A stretch of DNA of 64,000 nt from Lentzea terrae. GTDB taxonomy: Bacteria; Actinomycetota; Actinomycetes; Mycobacteriales; Pseudonocardiaceae. The stretch spans positions 365,841-429,840 of the forward strand of contig NZ_QFWW01000026.1 in the NCBI RefSeq assembly GCF_003265345.1, given 5' to 3'. This document shows, in pieces, positions 17,046 to 26,266 of this stretch. Each line of letters begins with the position of its first letter. The stretch's first letter is position 1. The translations under genes were made by a program, and so were the position numbers. The notes under the pieces are model-generated. The model had not been told where the DNA came from. It was given only the letters and a program-made list of their open reading frames with translations, and ran no database searches.

Positions 17046-17533
17046 GACTGAGCTTTGACCGTCGCGATCCGGCGGTTGAGCATGCCGACGAACTCAGGCC
17101 GTGACTCGTGCGCCTGCTCGTAGTGCAGCAGTTCCTCCAGCTGCTCCGCGTTCAGGTTGCGCAACCGGGCGCGCAGCTGGGCGATGGACAGCTCGTCGTA
17201 CATCGGCAGGAACTCGGGCACCTCGGCGATCGCGCGCTCTTCCTCTTCCCACGGATCGTCGGCGGGAAGCTGAGAAGTCGTGACCGGCGTCTCGTCCTCG
17301 TCGAACGTCGCCCACTCCGGCTCTTCCTCCGCGGGCCTCAGTCCGGAGAGGACGTCGTCACCTTTGATGGCGAGTTCGGTCACATGCTGCTGCACCCGCA
17401 TGGACAACTGCATCGCCTCGCTGACCACCGTGAGGGGAAGTCCGGCGAGCTGCTGCGGCAGCTTGCGCGCCTGTTCGAGGGCGGTCACCGCGAGACCAGC
17501 GGCGACGCGGACACCCAGTGGCAGTGGCTTCAT
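17042..17533 (-). CDS. Lipid droplet-associated protein family (Rv1109c-like)
   Basis: 163-aa protein from ATG 17533, MKPLPLGVRVAAGLAVTALEQARKLPQQLAGLP. It has an amphipathic or hydrophobic N-terminal third, an acidic centre (EEEPEWATFDEDETP) and a helical C-terminus (YDELSIAQLRARLRNLNAEQLEELLHYE). The position between xseA and divergent ispH equals that of M. tuberculosis Rv1109c, whose family is annotated as lipid droplet-associated. A direct role in this organism is inferred. It is translationally coupled to xseA. Confidence 0.75.
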   Translation of the reverse strand: MKPLPLGVRVAAGLAVTALEQARKLPQQLAGLPLTVVSEAMQLSMRVQQHVTELAIKGDDVLSGLRPAEEEPEWATFDEDETPVTTSQLPADDPWEEEERAIAEVPEFLPMYDELSIAQLRARLRNLNAEQLEELLHYEQAHESRPEFVGMLNRRIATVKAQS

Positions 17534-17585
17534 GGCCGTAAGCCTGCCGCAACTGCGCGCCGAATGCACTGGCCTGCGCCCTGGG

Positions 17586-17591
17586 TACCCT
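17586..17591 (+). promoter_or_regulatory. Candidate -10 box for leaderless ispH
   Basis: TACCCT ends 6 nt before the ATG at 17598. No Shine-Dalgarno sequence precedes that ATG, so transcription and translation may start at the same base. Confidence 0.4.
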
Positions 17592-17597
17592 GGTGGC

Positions 17598-18542
17598 ATG
17601 CCCAAGCGAGTCCTGTTGGCGAAGCCGCGTGGTTACTGCGCGGGCGTTGATCGTGCCGTGGAGACGGTCGAGCGCGCTCTCGAGCAGTACGGCGCACCCG
17701 TCTACGTGCGCAAGGAAATCGTCCACAACAAGTACGTCGTGGAGACCCTGTCCGACCGCGGTGCCATCTTCGTCAACGAGACGGACGAGGTTCCTGAGGG
17801 CGCACTCGTGGTGTTCTCAGCGCACGGCGTGTCGCCCGCCGTCCACGAAGAAGCGGCGCAGCGGTCGTTGCGCACCATCGACGCCACGTGCCCGTTGGTG
17901 ACGAAGGTGCACAAGGAAGCCGTGCGCTTCGCCAAGGAGGACTACGACATCCTCCTGATCGGCCACGAGGGCCACGAGGAGGTCGAGGGCACCGCCGGTG
18001 AGGCGCCCGACCACGTGCAGCTCGTGGACACCGCGGAGGACGCGGCGAAGGTCGAGGTCCGCGACCCGAACAAGGTCATCTGGCTGTCCCAGACCACGCT
18101 CTCGGTCGACGAGACCATGGTGCGGGTCCGGCAGCTCAAGGACCGCTTCCCGGAGCTGCAGGACCCGCCGTCCGACGACATCTGCTACGCCACCTCGAAC
18201 CGCCAGACCGCGGTGAAGACCATGGCGCCGTCGTGCGACCTGGTGCTCGTCGTGGGCTCGAAGAACTCCTCCAACTCGGTCCGGCTGGTCGAGGTCGCGC
18301 TGCAGCACGGCGCCAAGGCCTCGTACCTGATCGACTACGCCAAGGAGGTCGACCTGGCGTGGCTCGAGGGCGTCGAGACCGTAGGCGTCACATCGGGCGC
18401 GTCGGTGCCGGACATCCTGGTGATGGAGCTGCTGAAGTTCCTCGAGTCGCACGGGTACGGCGACGTCGAGGAGATCACCACGGCGAACGAGAAGATCGCC
18501 TTCTCGTTGCCGCGTGAGCTCCGCAAGGACCTGGTCCGCTAA
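17598..18542 (+). CDS. ispH: 4-hydroxy-3-methylbut-2-enyl diphosphate reductase
   Basis: 314-aa iron-sulfur enzyme for the last step of the MEP pathway, making IPP and DMAPP. The three cluster-binding cysteines are in RGYCAGVDRA, DATCPLVTK and ICYATSNRQ. GHEGHEEVEGT and GSKNSSNSVRL are also conserved. It is divergent from the xseA operon. Its 3' end overlaps the convergent STAND gene by 4 bp. The start has no ribosome site. Confidence 0.97.
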   Translation: MPKRVLLAKPRGYCAGVDRAVETVERALEQYGAPVYVRKEIVHNKYVVETLSDRGAIFVNETDEVPEGALVVFSAHGVSPAVHEEAAQRSLRTIDATCPLVTKVHKEAVRFAKEDYDILLIGHEGHEEVEGTAGEAPDHVQLVDTAEDAAKVEVRDPNKVIWLSQTTLSVDETMVRVRQLKDRFPELQDPPSDDICYATSNRQTAVKTMAPSCDLVLVVGSKNSSNSVRLVEVALQHGAKASYLIDYAKEVDLAWLEGVETVGVTSGASVPDILVMELLKFLESHGYGDVEEITTANEKIAFSLPRELRKDLVR

Positions 18543-21500
18543 CCGATCTTCCGCATCGCCTCGTCGACGTCGAGCGGCCAGACGGTCATCGCGTCCGCAC
18601 CCGCGGACACCACAGCGCTGCCGTCCGGCCGCCACGCCAGGTGCGTGATCGGCTGGCTGTGCCCGCGCAGCGTCGCCCACGAGGTGCGCGCGCCCATGTC
18701 CCACACGATCACCTCCCGGTCGCGGCCGCCGCTCGCGAGCCGGGAGTTGTCGGGGCTGAACTCCAAAGCCGTCACCGCCTGCGTGTGGTCGCGCAGCTCA
18801 CCGATCTGGCGCCACGTCGCGGTGTCCCAGAGCGCGATGAGGCCGCTGTCGTCGCCGGTCGCGAGCAAGGTGCGGTCGGGGGAGAGGGCCAACGCCCGCA
18901 CCGGTCGCCTGTGCGGACTCTGCAGCGCCTTCTCCTCCCACGTCTTGATGTTCCGCGCGCTCACGCCGCCGTCGTCACGTCCCAGCACGATCTCGTGGTC
19001 GGAGCGGCCGAACGCGGCCGAGGTGCGCTGTCCCCACGACATCCCTCCGATCAGCGTGGGCTGGGCGCCCTCGGCGACCGGCCACACGCCGTCGGGTGTC
19101 TCGCCGCCGATCGCGAGCACCGAGTGGCCGCTGAACTCCAGCGCCACCACCTGGCCCCCGGTGAACCCGAGCGTCGCCATGTTCGTGACCACCCGGCCGG
19201 TCGCCACCTCGCGCACCGCGAACGGCGTACTCGTCACCAGCAGCTTGCGGTCCGGGCTGAAGCGGCTCTTCCAGTTCTGCGCCACACCGGTCTCCCTGCG
19301 GTCGACCGAGCGCAGGTCGCTGTCGCGGCGTTCGATCACGCCGGCGTCGTCCACCGTGAGCACGGTTCCGTCGGTGTCGACCGTGAGCGCCCGCACCGCT
19401 CGTCCGGACGGCTTGGGGAGGCTCGCGGGCGGCCAGAACCTCAGCGAGTGTTCGGTGAGGATCGCGAGTGCACCGTCCGGCGCGTAGTTCAGGCTGAACA
19501 CGGGCTCACCGACTCTGAGCGTGGCGAGCTCGGCGCCGCGGGCAAGGTCCCACATGTGCACCTTGCCGTCCTGACCTCCCGAGAGGAGCACGGTCTCGTC
19601 GGGGCTCAGGCCGAGCGACGTGATCGGACCGGCATGCCCGTGGGGTGTCGCGACGACCGCGCCGGTCGCGATGTCGCGCACCTGCACGACGCCTTCGTCG
19701 GTGGTGATCGCCACCAGCTTGCTGCCGGGCAGCAGGGTCACCCGGAGGACGGTGCCGGAGCCCAGCGCGAAACCGCCGATCTGGCGCCGCGTGACCATGT
19801 CCCACACCGCGACCGATCCACCGGCGGTGAGCGCGAGGGTTCGCTCGTCCCTGACCGAGAACGGACCGGTGATCGGCGCGGGCAGCTCGTACCGCTTCTG
19901 GCGGGTGGCGGAGTCGAACACGGTGCCGCCGACGAGCAGGGAGCCGCCGTCCTCGCTGAAGCGGACGCCGACCGGCTGCGGGGCCTTCGCGAACTCCACC
20001 GGCTCGGCATCCGGCCTGGCGCGCACGGTGACCCGTCCGTTGTTCTCGGACACGGCCAGCCTGCCGTCCTTGGTCAGGCTCCAGCTGAAGACGTAGCTCG
20101 ACCCGGTGGTGAGCCGCACGGTCCTGCTGTGGCGCAGGCTCGCGGCGTCGTAGATGTCGAGGCCGTCGGGGCTCATCAGCCACAGTTCGCTGCCGACGAG
20201 CCCCATGCTCCAGGCATTGTTGTGCCGCAGCACGCGTCCTGCGCCTTCCACACTGATCTCACCGCCGCGGGAAGCGGCGGCGGCCGCGCTGAGCACCCTG
20301 CCCCGCGCTTCGACCGTCGGGTACGTCCGGTAGGCCTCCAGAGCCGCCAGCGCGGCTCGTTCGGGATCGGTGCCGATCAACGCCTCGGACAGTTCGGTGA
20401 GCTCCTGCGACTTCCGCACGAGTCCCAGGCGGTCGACCTCACGGCGTTGCTGCACGGCCACGACCGCCGTCGCCGTGGTGGCCACCAGCAGAGCCGTCAG
20501 CCCGGCGGCGATCCAGCGCACGCGCCGGGAACGACGGCGTTCCCGTGCCCTGGACGCGCCGATGAACTCGCGTTCGGTGCTGGTCAGCTCGGGCTGCGCG
20601 CGGTCGAGCCATTCGGTCGTCTCCGCGAGCCTGGACGTCCGGTAGAGCGAGTCGTTGTCCCTGCCCAGCTCCTGCCACGTGCGGGCGGCGTCGGTGAGTC
20701 TGCGGTGCGTGCGGAGGCCCTCGCGGTCCTCGTCCAGCCACGCCCGCAGTCGCGGCCAGGCGCGGAACAGCGCCTCGTGCGTCACCTCGACGGTGTCCTC
20801 GTCGACGGTGATCAACCTGGTGTCGGCGAGGACGTTGAGCACTTCCTCCCCGACGACGTCCTGGCGCGGGATCGGGCGCTTGGTGCCGTCCGCGCTGAGC
20901 CGGAGCAGAAGCTGCTTGGCCAGGCGTTGCTGCTCCTCGTCGAGGGTGGCGAAGGCGGCCTCGGCGCTCTGGGCCAACGCGCCCTGGATGCCGCCCGCGG
21001 CCTGGTAGCCGGTCAACGTCAGGGTGTTGCCACGCCTGCGGTGCCACGTTTCGAGCAGCGCGTGCGACACGAGGGGGAGCACACCGCTGCGTCCCGCTGC
21101 CTCTGCCACGAGGGTGGTCAACAGGGCCGTTTCGACCGTGCAGCCCACAGTGGCGGCGGGCTGGGTGATGGCGCGGCGTAGTTCGTCAGGGGTCATCGTG
21201 CCGAGGAGCACCTGTGCGTCCGTGAGTGCGTCGGCGAGCTTCGGATACTGGGCGCAGTGCGGGTAGAAGTCCGACCTGATCGCGACCACCCGCCGGCAGT
21301 CGGCGGAGAGCAGGGCGTCCAGGAACGCGCTTCGCTGCACCTCGTCCTCGCACAGCGTGAAGAGCTCCTCGAACTGGTCGACGACCAGCAGACCGGGGTT
21401 GCGGTCGAGCGCCTCCGCGATCGCCGCGTCCGGGTCGTGGCCGGGCGTGCAGATCACCGCGTCCGGGAACTTCGCCGCGATGCCCGCGCGCAGCAGCGAC

Positions 21501-21943
21501 GACTTGCCCTCGCCGGAAGCGCCGAAGACCGCCAGGAACCGCTGGCGGTCCAGCCGATCGAGCAGCGTGTGGGTCAGCGCCTCGCGGCCGAAGAACCGGT
21601 CGGCGTCTTCCGTCGTGAACGGGTTCAGGCCCACGTACGGCGACGGACCGTCGGCAGCCTTGCTCTGCGCCATCGCGACGGCCAGTTCGTGCCACCGGCG
21701 CTCCCACGCCGACTCGTCGCCGTGGCACGCACGGACGTACGCGAGCGTCACGTCGAGTCCCGGCAGCTTCCGCCCGCCCGCCGCGTCGGACAGCGTGCTC
21801 GCTGAAAAGTGCGCGCGCCTGGACAGCTCCCGGTAGCTCGGCCTCCCCACATTGGTGCGCAGTTGTCGTAAGTCTGCGGCGAACAGCAGCAGCGGACTGT
21901 CGCCCTCGTCCAGTGGACGTTCCCCTCTAGGCATCGAACTCAT
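18539..21943 (-). CDS. Transmembrane nSTAND1 NTPase with WD40 repeats (copy A)
   Basis: 1134-aa protein. An N-terminal helix-turn-helix-like segment (residues 25-90) includes a conserved AAGGRKLP motif. The STAND NTPase starts at PYVGLNPF (about 103), with Walker A GASGEGKSSL at 141-150 and Walker B LLVVDQFEEL at 185-194. A single hydrophobic helix lies at 476-498, preceded by an Arg-rich cluster. A C-terminal beta-propeller of WD40 units fills about 560-1130 (for example ALEFSPDNSRLASGG). By the positive-inside rule the NTPase is cytoplasmic and the propeller outside. The start MSSMPRGERP is shared with copy B. Role unknown: signalling or conflict-type sensing is plausible for STAND proteins. 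No effector domain was recognised. Confidence 0.85.
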   Translation of the reverse strand: MSSMPRGERPLDEGDSPLLLFAADLRQLRTNVGRPSYRELSRRAHFSASTLSDAAGGRKLPGLDVTLAYVRACHGDESAWERRWHELAVAMAQSKAADGPSPYVGLNPFTTEDADRFFGREALTHTLLDRLDRQRFLAVFGASGEGKSSLLRAGIAAKFPDAVICTPGHDPDAAIAEALDRNPGLLVVDQFEELFTLCEDEVQRSAFLDALLSADCRRVVAIRSDFYPHCAQYPKLADALTDAQVLLGTMTPDELRRAITQPAATVGCTVETALLTTLVAEAAGRSGVLPLVSHALLETWHRRRGNTLTLTGYQAAGGIQGALAQSAEAAFATLDEEQQRLAKQLLLRLSADGTKRPIPRQDVVGEEVLNVLADTRLITVDEDTVEVTHEALFRAWPRLRAWLDEDREGLRTHRRLTDAARTWQELGRDNDSLYRTSRLAETTEWLDRAQPELTSTEREFIGASRARERRRSRRVRWIAAGLTALLVATTATAVVAVQQRREVDRLGLVRKSQELTELSEALIGTDPERAALAALEAYRTYPTVEARGRVLSAAAAASRGGEISVEGAGRVLRHNNAWSMGLVGSELWLMSPDGLDIYDAASLRHSRTVRLTTGSSYVFSWSLTKDGRLAVSENNGRVTVRARPDAEPVEFAKAPQPVGVRFSEDGGSLLVGGTVFDSATRQKRYELPAPITGPFSVRDERTLALTAGGSVAVWDMVTRRQIGGFALGSGTVLRVTLLPGSKLVAITTDEGVVQVRDIATGAVVATPHGHAGPITSLGLSPDETVLLSGGQDGKVHMWDLARGAELATLRVGEPVFSLNYAPDGALAILTEHSLRFWPPASLPKPSGRAVRALTVDTDGTVLTVDDAGVIERRDSDLRSVDRRETGVAQNWKSRFSPDRKLLVTSTPFAVREVATGRVVTNMATLGFTGGQVVALEFSGHSVLAIGGETPDGVWPVAEGAQPTLIGGMSWGQRTSAAFGRSDHEIVLGRDDGGVSARNIKTWEEKALQSPHRRPVRALALSPDRTLLATGDDSGLIALWDTATWRQIGELRDHTQAVTALEFSPDNSRLASGGRDREVIVWDMGARTSWATLRGHSQPITHLAWRPDGSAVVSAGADAMTVWPLDVDEAMRKIG

Positions 21944-21981
21944 GCTCGCAGAGTGCGTGCTGGTCAGGGGGTTGTTGTCCG

Positions 21982-22028
21982 TGATCCGTTGTACGACGTT
22001 CGCGGGGACGATCACGAACAACGGATCA
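21982..22028 (-). terminator. Inverted repeat at the 3' end of STAND copy B
   Basis: Arms TGATCCGTTGT (21982-21992) and ACAACGGATCA (22018-22028) pair perfectly over 11 bp with a 25-nt loop that holds a weaker GTTCGCG/CACGAAC pairing. It covers the stop codon of copy B and lies upstream of copy A, so it may limit read-through from B into A. Confidence 0.45.
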
Positions 22029-25000
22029 ACTGAGTGCTCGCAGGGCGGTTTCCACGTCGAGCGGCCACACGAGCAACGCGTCTGGCCCGGCGGACACCAC
22101 CGAACGGCCGTCGGGCCTCCACGCGACGTGCGTGACGACGTCGGAGTGGCCGGTGAGGGTCGCCCAGATGCTGTGCTCTTGGAGATCCCAGACGACGACG
22201 TTCTTGTCCGTGCCGCCGCTCGCGAGCCGTGCCGAGTCGGGGCTGAACACCAGGGCCGTCACCCCGCCCGTGTGGCTGCGGAACTCACTGATCCGCTGCC
22301 AGGTCGAGGTGTTCCAGACCGTGATGAGCCCGTCCTCGCCGCCAGTCGCGAGCACGCGCTTGTCCGGTGACAGAGCGAACGCGTGCACCGCGCCGTCGTG
22401 CACCTTGCCGAGGCCCTTGGTGGCCGAGGTCTTGGTGTCCAGGACGGCGACGATGCCCTCCTCGGTGCCGGTCACGACCTCGTGCTCGGAGCGGCCGAAC
22501 GCCACTGCGGTCGGTACACCGTCGAAGAAGCCCCTGACCTGGTTGGGCGCCAGCTCGGGCCGGACGTTCCACACCGCGGTCGACTGCGTGCCGCTCAGCG
22601 TCACCACCTCGTTGACGGCGAACCCCAGCGCTCTTGGTGTTCCACTGTCTTCCGCGGACAGGTCGCGGATCGCCTGGCCGGAGGCCGTGTCCCGGACGGA
22701 GGCCCCATCGTTTCCGCTGATGGCGAGCAGTTTTGAGTCCTGGCTGAAAGCGACGGTGAAAGGGTTGGCGGCGCCGGTGGCGACCCGGCTGACGCGGTTC
22801 ATCCCGACGTCTCTGCGCTCGATGAAGCCGCCGTCGTCGAACGTGAGCGTGGTCCCGTCCCGGTCGACCGCGAGCGCTCGCACCGCGTGACCAGAGGTCT
22901 TCGGCACGCTGCTGCGCGACCACACGCGCAAGCTCGTATCGGTGAGGACGACGAGGCGACTGTCGGGGGTGAACGCCAAGCTCCGCTTGAGGGGATCCAT
23001 CCGGAGCGAGGGCAGGGAGGTCCAGCGCACCACGTCCCACAGCCGGATCTCGTAGTAGCCGAGTCCTGAGGCGGCGAGGACGGTGCGGTCGGCGTTGGTG
23101 CCGAGACGGACCGAAGATCTGATGGTGCCCAGGTCCTTCAGCTGCCGGCCCGTGGTCGTGCTCCACAACTGGAGCTGGCCGTCCATGTCGCCGACCACCG
23201 CCGTGTCGCCTGCCAGCAGCTTGAGTTCGCTGATGCGTCCGGTGATCGTGAAACTGCCGATCTGCTCGGCGGTCCTGAGGTTCCAGAGCGTCACCAGGTC
23301 GTGGCCGTAAACGGCGAGGGTGTCGCCGAGGACGTCGAGCCGGCGGGGCACCGGCCCGATCGGCAGTTCCGCGCGGATCTCGCGGGTGTTCAGGTCCCAG
23401 ATCTGGCCACCTGCGACGAGCTCACGACCGTCCTCGGTGAAGACGAGCGAGGTCTGGTCACCGGACTCCCGCAGCACTTCGGGTTCGCCGCGGGGACCGG
23501 ACCTGAGCGTGACCCGTCCGTTGGGCTCGCTGACGGCGATGCGGCCGTCCGCTGCGAAGGCCAGGCCGGTCGCCGTGCCGTTCGTCGGCAGGTCGGCGAT
23601 AGGTGCGAGGGTGGTGCTGTCGTAGATCTGGACACCGCGCTTGCCCGCCACGCCGATGACGCCGTTGCCCGTCACCACGCTGTGACCGCTGGCGCTGGTC
23701 TCGCGCTGGCGGCTGAAGGCGGTGCTGAGGACCTGGCTGCGCGTCTCCCTGGTCGGAGCGGCCTGGTAGGCCTCCAGTGCCTTGCGCGCGGCCTCGTCCG
23801 GGTTGCTCGCCATCAAGGCGGCCGAGAGCGCGGCCAGCTGCTGGGACTGCGTGAGTCGGCTGAGCCGTTCGACTTCTGCGCGCTGCTGCGTGGCGTTGAC
23901 GGCGCTGATAGTGGTCGCGAGCACGAGTGCGATGAGGCCTGCTGCTGCGATGCGCAGACGTCGGATGCGGCGCCGGGACAGGTTCTTCGACGCGGTCAGG
24001 AACGCGTCCTCGGCCTTGGTGAGGGCGGGTTCGGTCCGTGCGACCCACTCGGTGGCTTCCGTGAGGCGAACGGTCCGGTAGAGGGCGCCGGGGTCGCGGT
24101 CGAGCTCCTCCCAGAGTCGGGCGGCGTCGGTGAGCCTGCGGTGCGTCCTGAGGCCTTCGCGGTCCTCGTCCAGCCAGGTCGCGAGGCGTGGCCAGGCCCG
24201 GAACAGCGCCTCGTGGGTGACCTCCACGGTGTCCTCGTCGACGGTGACCAGCCGGGCGTTGGCCAGCGCGTCCAGGACCTCGTCGCCGGTCACCTCGCTG
24301 CGCGGGACCGGGCGTTTCGTGCCGTCCGCCGCGAGCCGCAGGAGCAGCTGGCGGGCGAGGTGTTGCTGGTCCTCGGACAGCTCGGCGTAGGCGGCCTCCG
24401 CGCTCTGGGCCAGTGCGCCGTCGATGCCGCCCGCAGCCTGGTAGGCGCTGACGGTGAGGATGTTGCCGCGCTTGCGGTGCCAGGTCTCCAGCAGGGCGTG
24501 GCTGACCAGCGGGAGGACGCCGCTGCGGCCGGACGCCTCGGCGATGAGGGTGGTCAGCAGGGCGCCTTCGACCGTGCAGCCGACCTTGGCCGCCGGCTGG
24601 GTGATCGCGCGGCGCAGCTCGTCCGGCGTCATCGTGCCGATCAGGACCTGCGCGTCGGTCAGGGCTTCGGTCAGGTCGGGGTGCTGCGAGCAGTGCGGGT
24701 AGAAGTCGGACCGGACGGCGATGACGGTCTTGCACGGGGCGCTGAGCAGCATCTCCAGGAACGCCTGGCGCTGGACCGGGTCCTCGCACAGGGTGAAGAG
24801 CTCTTCGAACTGGTCGACGATCAGCAGGTCGGGGTTCTTCGCGAGCGCGTCGGCGATGCTCGCGTCCGGGTCGGTGCCGGGCGTGCAGCTGATCGGGTTG
24901 CCGAAGTGCTGGGCCAGACCGGCTTTGAGCAGCGACGACTTGCCTTCGCCGGACGCGCCGAACACGGCGAGGAAGTGCTGGGTCTCCAGGCGGTTCTTCA

Positions 25001-25373
25001 GCGCGTTGGTGAGCTTCTCGCGGCCGAAGAAGCGGTCGGCGTCTTCTCTCGTGAACGCACTCAGGCCCACGTACGGCGACGGGCTGACCCTGGACTGGAA
25101 GAGGCTCTCATCGACCTCGTGCCAGCGTTGTGCCCACGTGTGCTCGTCACCGCCGCACGCGCGGACGTACGCCAACGTGACGTCCAGACTTGGCAGCTTC
25201 CGTCCACCGGCGGCCTCGGACAGCGCGGCGACCGAGAAGTGCGCGCGCTGGGCGAGTTCCCGGTACGTCGGACTGCCGGCGTCGGCACGAAGTTGGCGCA
25301 GATCTCCGGCGAACCGCAACAGCGGGCTGTCGCCTTCGTCCAGTGGACGTTCTCCCCTAGGCATCGAGCTCAT
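22026..25373 (-). CDS. Transmembrane nSTAND1 NTPase with WD40 repeats (copy B)
   Basis: 1115-aa paralogue of copy A and probably the first gene of the pair. The same order is seen: HTH-like segment, NTPase from PYVGLSAF (about 100) with Walker A GASGEGKSSLL near 140 and Walker B LLIVDQFEELF near 185, a membrane helix (IAAAGLIALVLATTISAV) near 475-495 after a basic run, and a WD40 propeller to the C-terminus. The N-terminal halves are very similar, including identical MSSMPRGERPLDEGDSPLL starts. The propellers differ much more. The 13 bases before the ATG (CACTCTGCGAGC region) are also shared with copy A, so the duplication includes the 5' region. Confidence 0.85.
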   Translation of the reverse strand: MSSMPRGERPLDEGDSPLLRFAGDLRQLRADAGSPTYRELAQRAHFSVAALSEAAGGRKLPSLDVTLAYVRACGGDEHTWAQRWHEVDESLFQSRVSPSPYVGLSAFTREDADRFFGREKLTNALKNRLETQHFLAVFGASGEGKSSLLKAGLAQHFGNPISCTPGTDPDASIADALAKNPDLLIVDQFEELFTLCEDPVQRQAFLEMLLSAPCKTVIAVRSDFYPHCSQHPDLTEALTDAQVLIGTMTPDELRRAITQPAAKVGCTVEGALLTTLIAEASGRSGVLPLVSHALLETWHRKRGNILTVSAYQAAGGIDGALAQSAEAAYAELSEDQQHLARQLLLRLAADGTKRPVPRSEVTGDEVLDALANARLVTVDEDTVEVTHEALFRAWPRLATWLDEDREGLRTHRRLTDAARLWEELDRDPGALYRTVRLTEATEWVARTEPALTKAEDAFLTASKNLSRRRIRRLRIAAAGLIALVLATTISAVNATQQRAEVERLSRLTQSQQLAALSAALMASNPDEAARKALEAYQAAPTRETRSQVLSTAFSRQRETSASGHSVVTGNGVIGVAGKRGVQIYDSTTLAPIADLPTNGTATGLAFAADGRIAVSEPNGRVTLRSGPRGEPEVLRESGDQTSLVFTEDGRELVAGGQIWDLNTREIRAELPIGPVPRRLDVLGDTLAVYGHDLVTLWNLRTAEQIGSFTITGRISELKLLAGDTAVVGDMDGQLQLWSTTTGRQLKDLGTIRSSVRLGTNADRTVLAASGLGYYEIRLWDVVRWTSLPSLRMDPLKRSLAFTPDSRLVVLTDTSLRVWSRSSVPKTSGHAVRALAVDRDGTTLTFDDGGFIERRDVGMNRVSRVATGAANPFTVAFSQDSKLLAISGNDGASVRDTASGQAIRDLSAEDSGTPRALGFAVNEVVTLSGTQSTAVWNVRPELAPNQVRGFFDGVPTAVAFGRSEHEVVTGTEEGIVAVLDTKTSATKGLGKVHDGAVHAFALSPDKRVLATGGEDGLITVWNTSTWQRISEFRSHTGGVTALVFSPDSARLASGGTDKNVVVWDLQEHSIWATLTGHSDVVTHVAWRPDGRSVVSAGPDALLVWPLDVETALRALS

Positions 25374-25417
25374 GCTCGCAGAGTGCTGCCGTTTTCCCTG
25401 CTTGTTGTTCCGACGTG

Positions 25418-25451
25418 GTTGTTCGCGGTTCGGGGAGTGGCCGCGAACAAC
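25418..25451 (-). terminator. Terminator-like hairpin after the DUF6542 gene
   Basis: Perfect 11-bp inverted repeat (GTTGTTCGCGG with CCGCGAACAAC) with a 12-nt loop, lying 3 bp beyond the stop of the DUF6542 gene and upstream of STAND copy B. Its sequence resembles the repeat at the end of copy B. Confidence 0.55.
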
Positions 25452-25454
25452 GCA

Positions 25455-26177
25455 CTAGCGGTCGTCGCGGGGCGGACGTGGCTTGCGCTGGCCTGCCGGG
25501 CGCTCGCCGCGGGCCGCACCTTCCGGGCGCGGGCGGCGGGCGGGAGCGCCTTCGGGGCGCGGGCGACGGGCCGGGGCGCCTTCGGGACGGGGACGGCGCG
25601 GGCGTTCCTCGGCCTCTTCGTCGCGGGCGGGCTTCTTGCGGGGCGCGGGCTTGCTGCGGGCCTTGAGCTCGGCCTTGGCCTCGCGGACCTCGTCCTTGGA
25701 CGGCCGGTTCGGGTCCTTCTGCAGGAAGATCCGCAGGATGCCGAGCGCGACCGTGGCGGCGGTGGTGACGGCCATGACCGGGAAGCTGTCGATCAGCGGT
25801 CTGGCCAGGCCGAGCGCCATGGAGGACGGCTTGCCCGTCCCGACACCGCCGGTGAGCAGCACGAGCGTGGGCACCGTGGCGGCGAGGATGAGCGGCGGCT
25901 GCACCATCGGTGCGAACAGGCTGCGGCGCTGGACCAGCAGGATCCCGGCCAGGGAGCCCGCGAAGAAGACGGCGATGAACGTCCAGCCGACGGTCTTGCT
26001 GGAGTTGATGTCGATGAACGCGCCGATGAACGCCGGGACCAGGGCGGCCAAAATCGCAGCCCACCACGGGATGCCCTTGAACGATCCGAAGATGGCCCGG
26101 TAGTTCCACGGAACGGCGTCGTAGTCCTCGACGTCGTCGTCATCGAAGGCAGCCGAACGGTCGCGCAGCTCACTCAC
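25455..26177 (-). CDS. DUF6542-type membrane protein with basic Pro/Arg-rich tail
   Basis: 240-aa protein starting MSELRDRSAAFDDDDVEDYD. It has an acidic N-terminus, then four hydrophobic helices (from PWWAAILAALVPAFIGAF to VMAVTTAATVALGILRIF). The cytoplasmic tail of about 90 aa is rich in Lys, Arg and Pro and contains an 11-residue repeat (RRPRPEGAPA) about three times. Position between ispH and ychF matches M. tuberculosis Rv1111c. The GTG start at 26177 has TACGGT (26185-26190) 7 nt upstream and no ribosome site, pointing to a leaderless mRNA. Function unknown. Confidence 0.75.
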   Translation of the reverse strand: MSELRDRSAAFDDDDVEDYDAVPWNYRAIFGSFKGIPWWAAILAALVPAFIGAFIDINSSKTVGWTFIAVFFAGSLAGILLVQRRSLFAPMVQPPLILAATVPTLVLLTGGVGTGKPSSMALGLARPLIDSFPVMAVTTAATVALGILRIFLQKDPNRPSKDEVREAKAELKARSKPAPRKKPARDEEAEERPRRPRPEGAPARRPRPEGAPARRPRPEGAARGERPAGQRKPRPPRDDR

Positions 26178-26266
26178 GCCGCACACCGTAGCTGTTCGGC
26201 CATTCGGTGTTCGTCAGTCCGCGGCTTTCTCACCCAGAAGCAACCTGTTGGCACGCTCCGTGCGTT

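Noticed and set aside
18641..21181. 846-aa plus-strand ORF opposite STAND copy A
   Set aside because: Shadow frame of a conserved protein with NTPase and WD40 motifs. Its own translation has no domain-like pattern.
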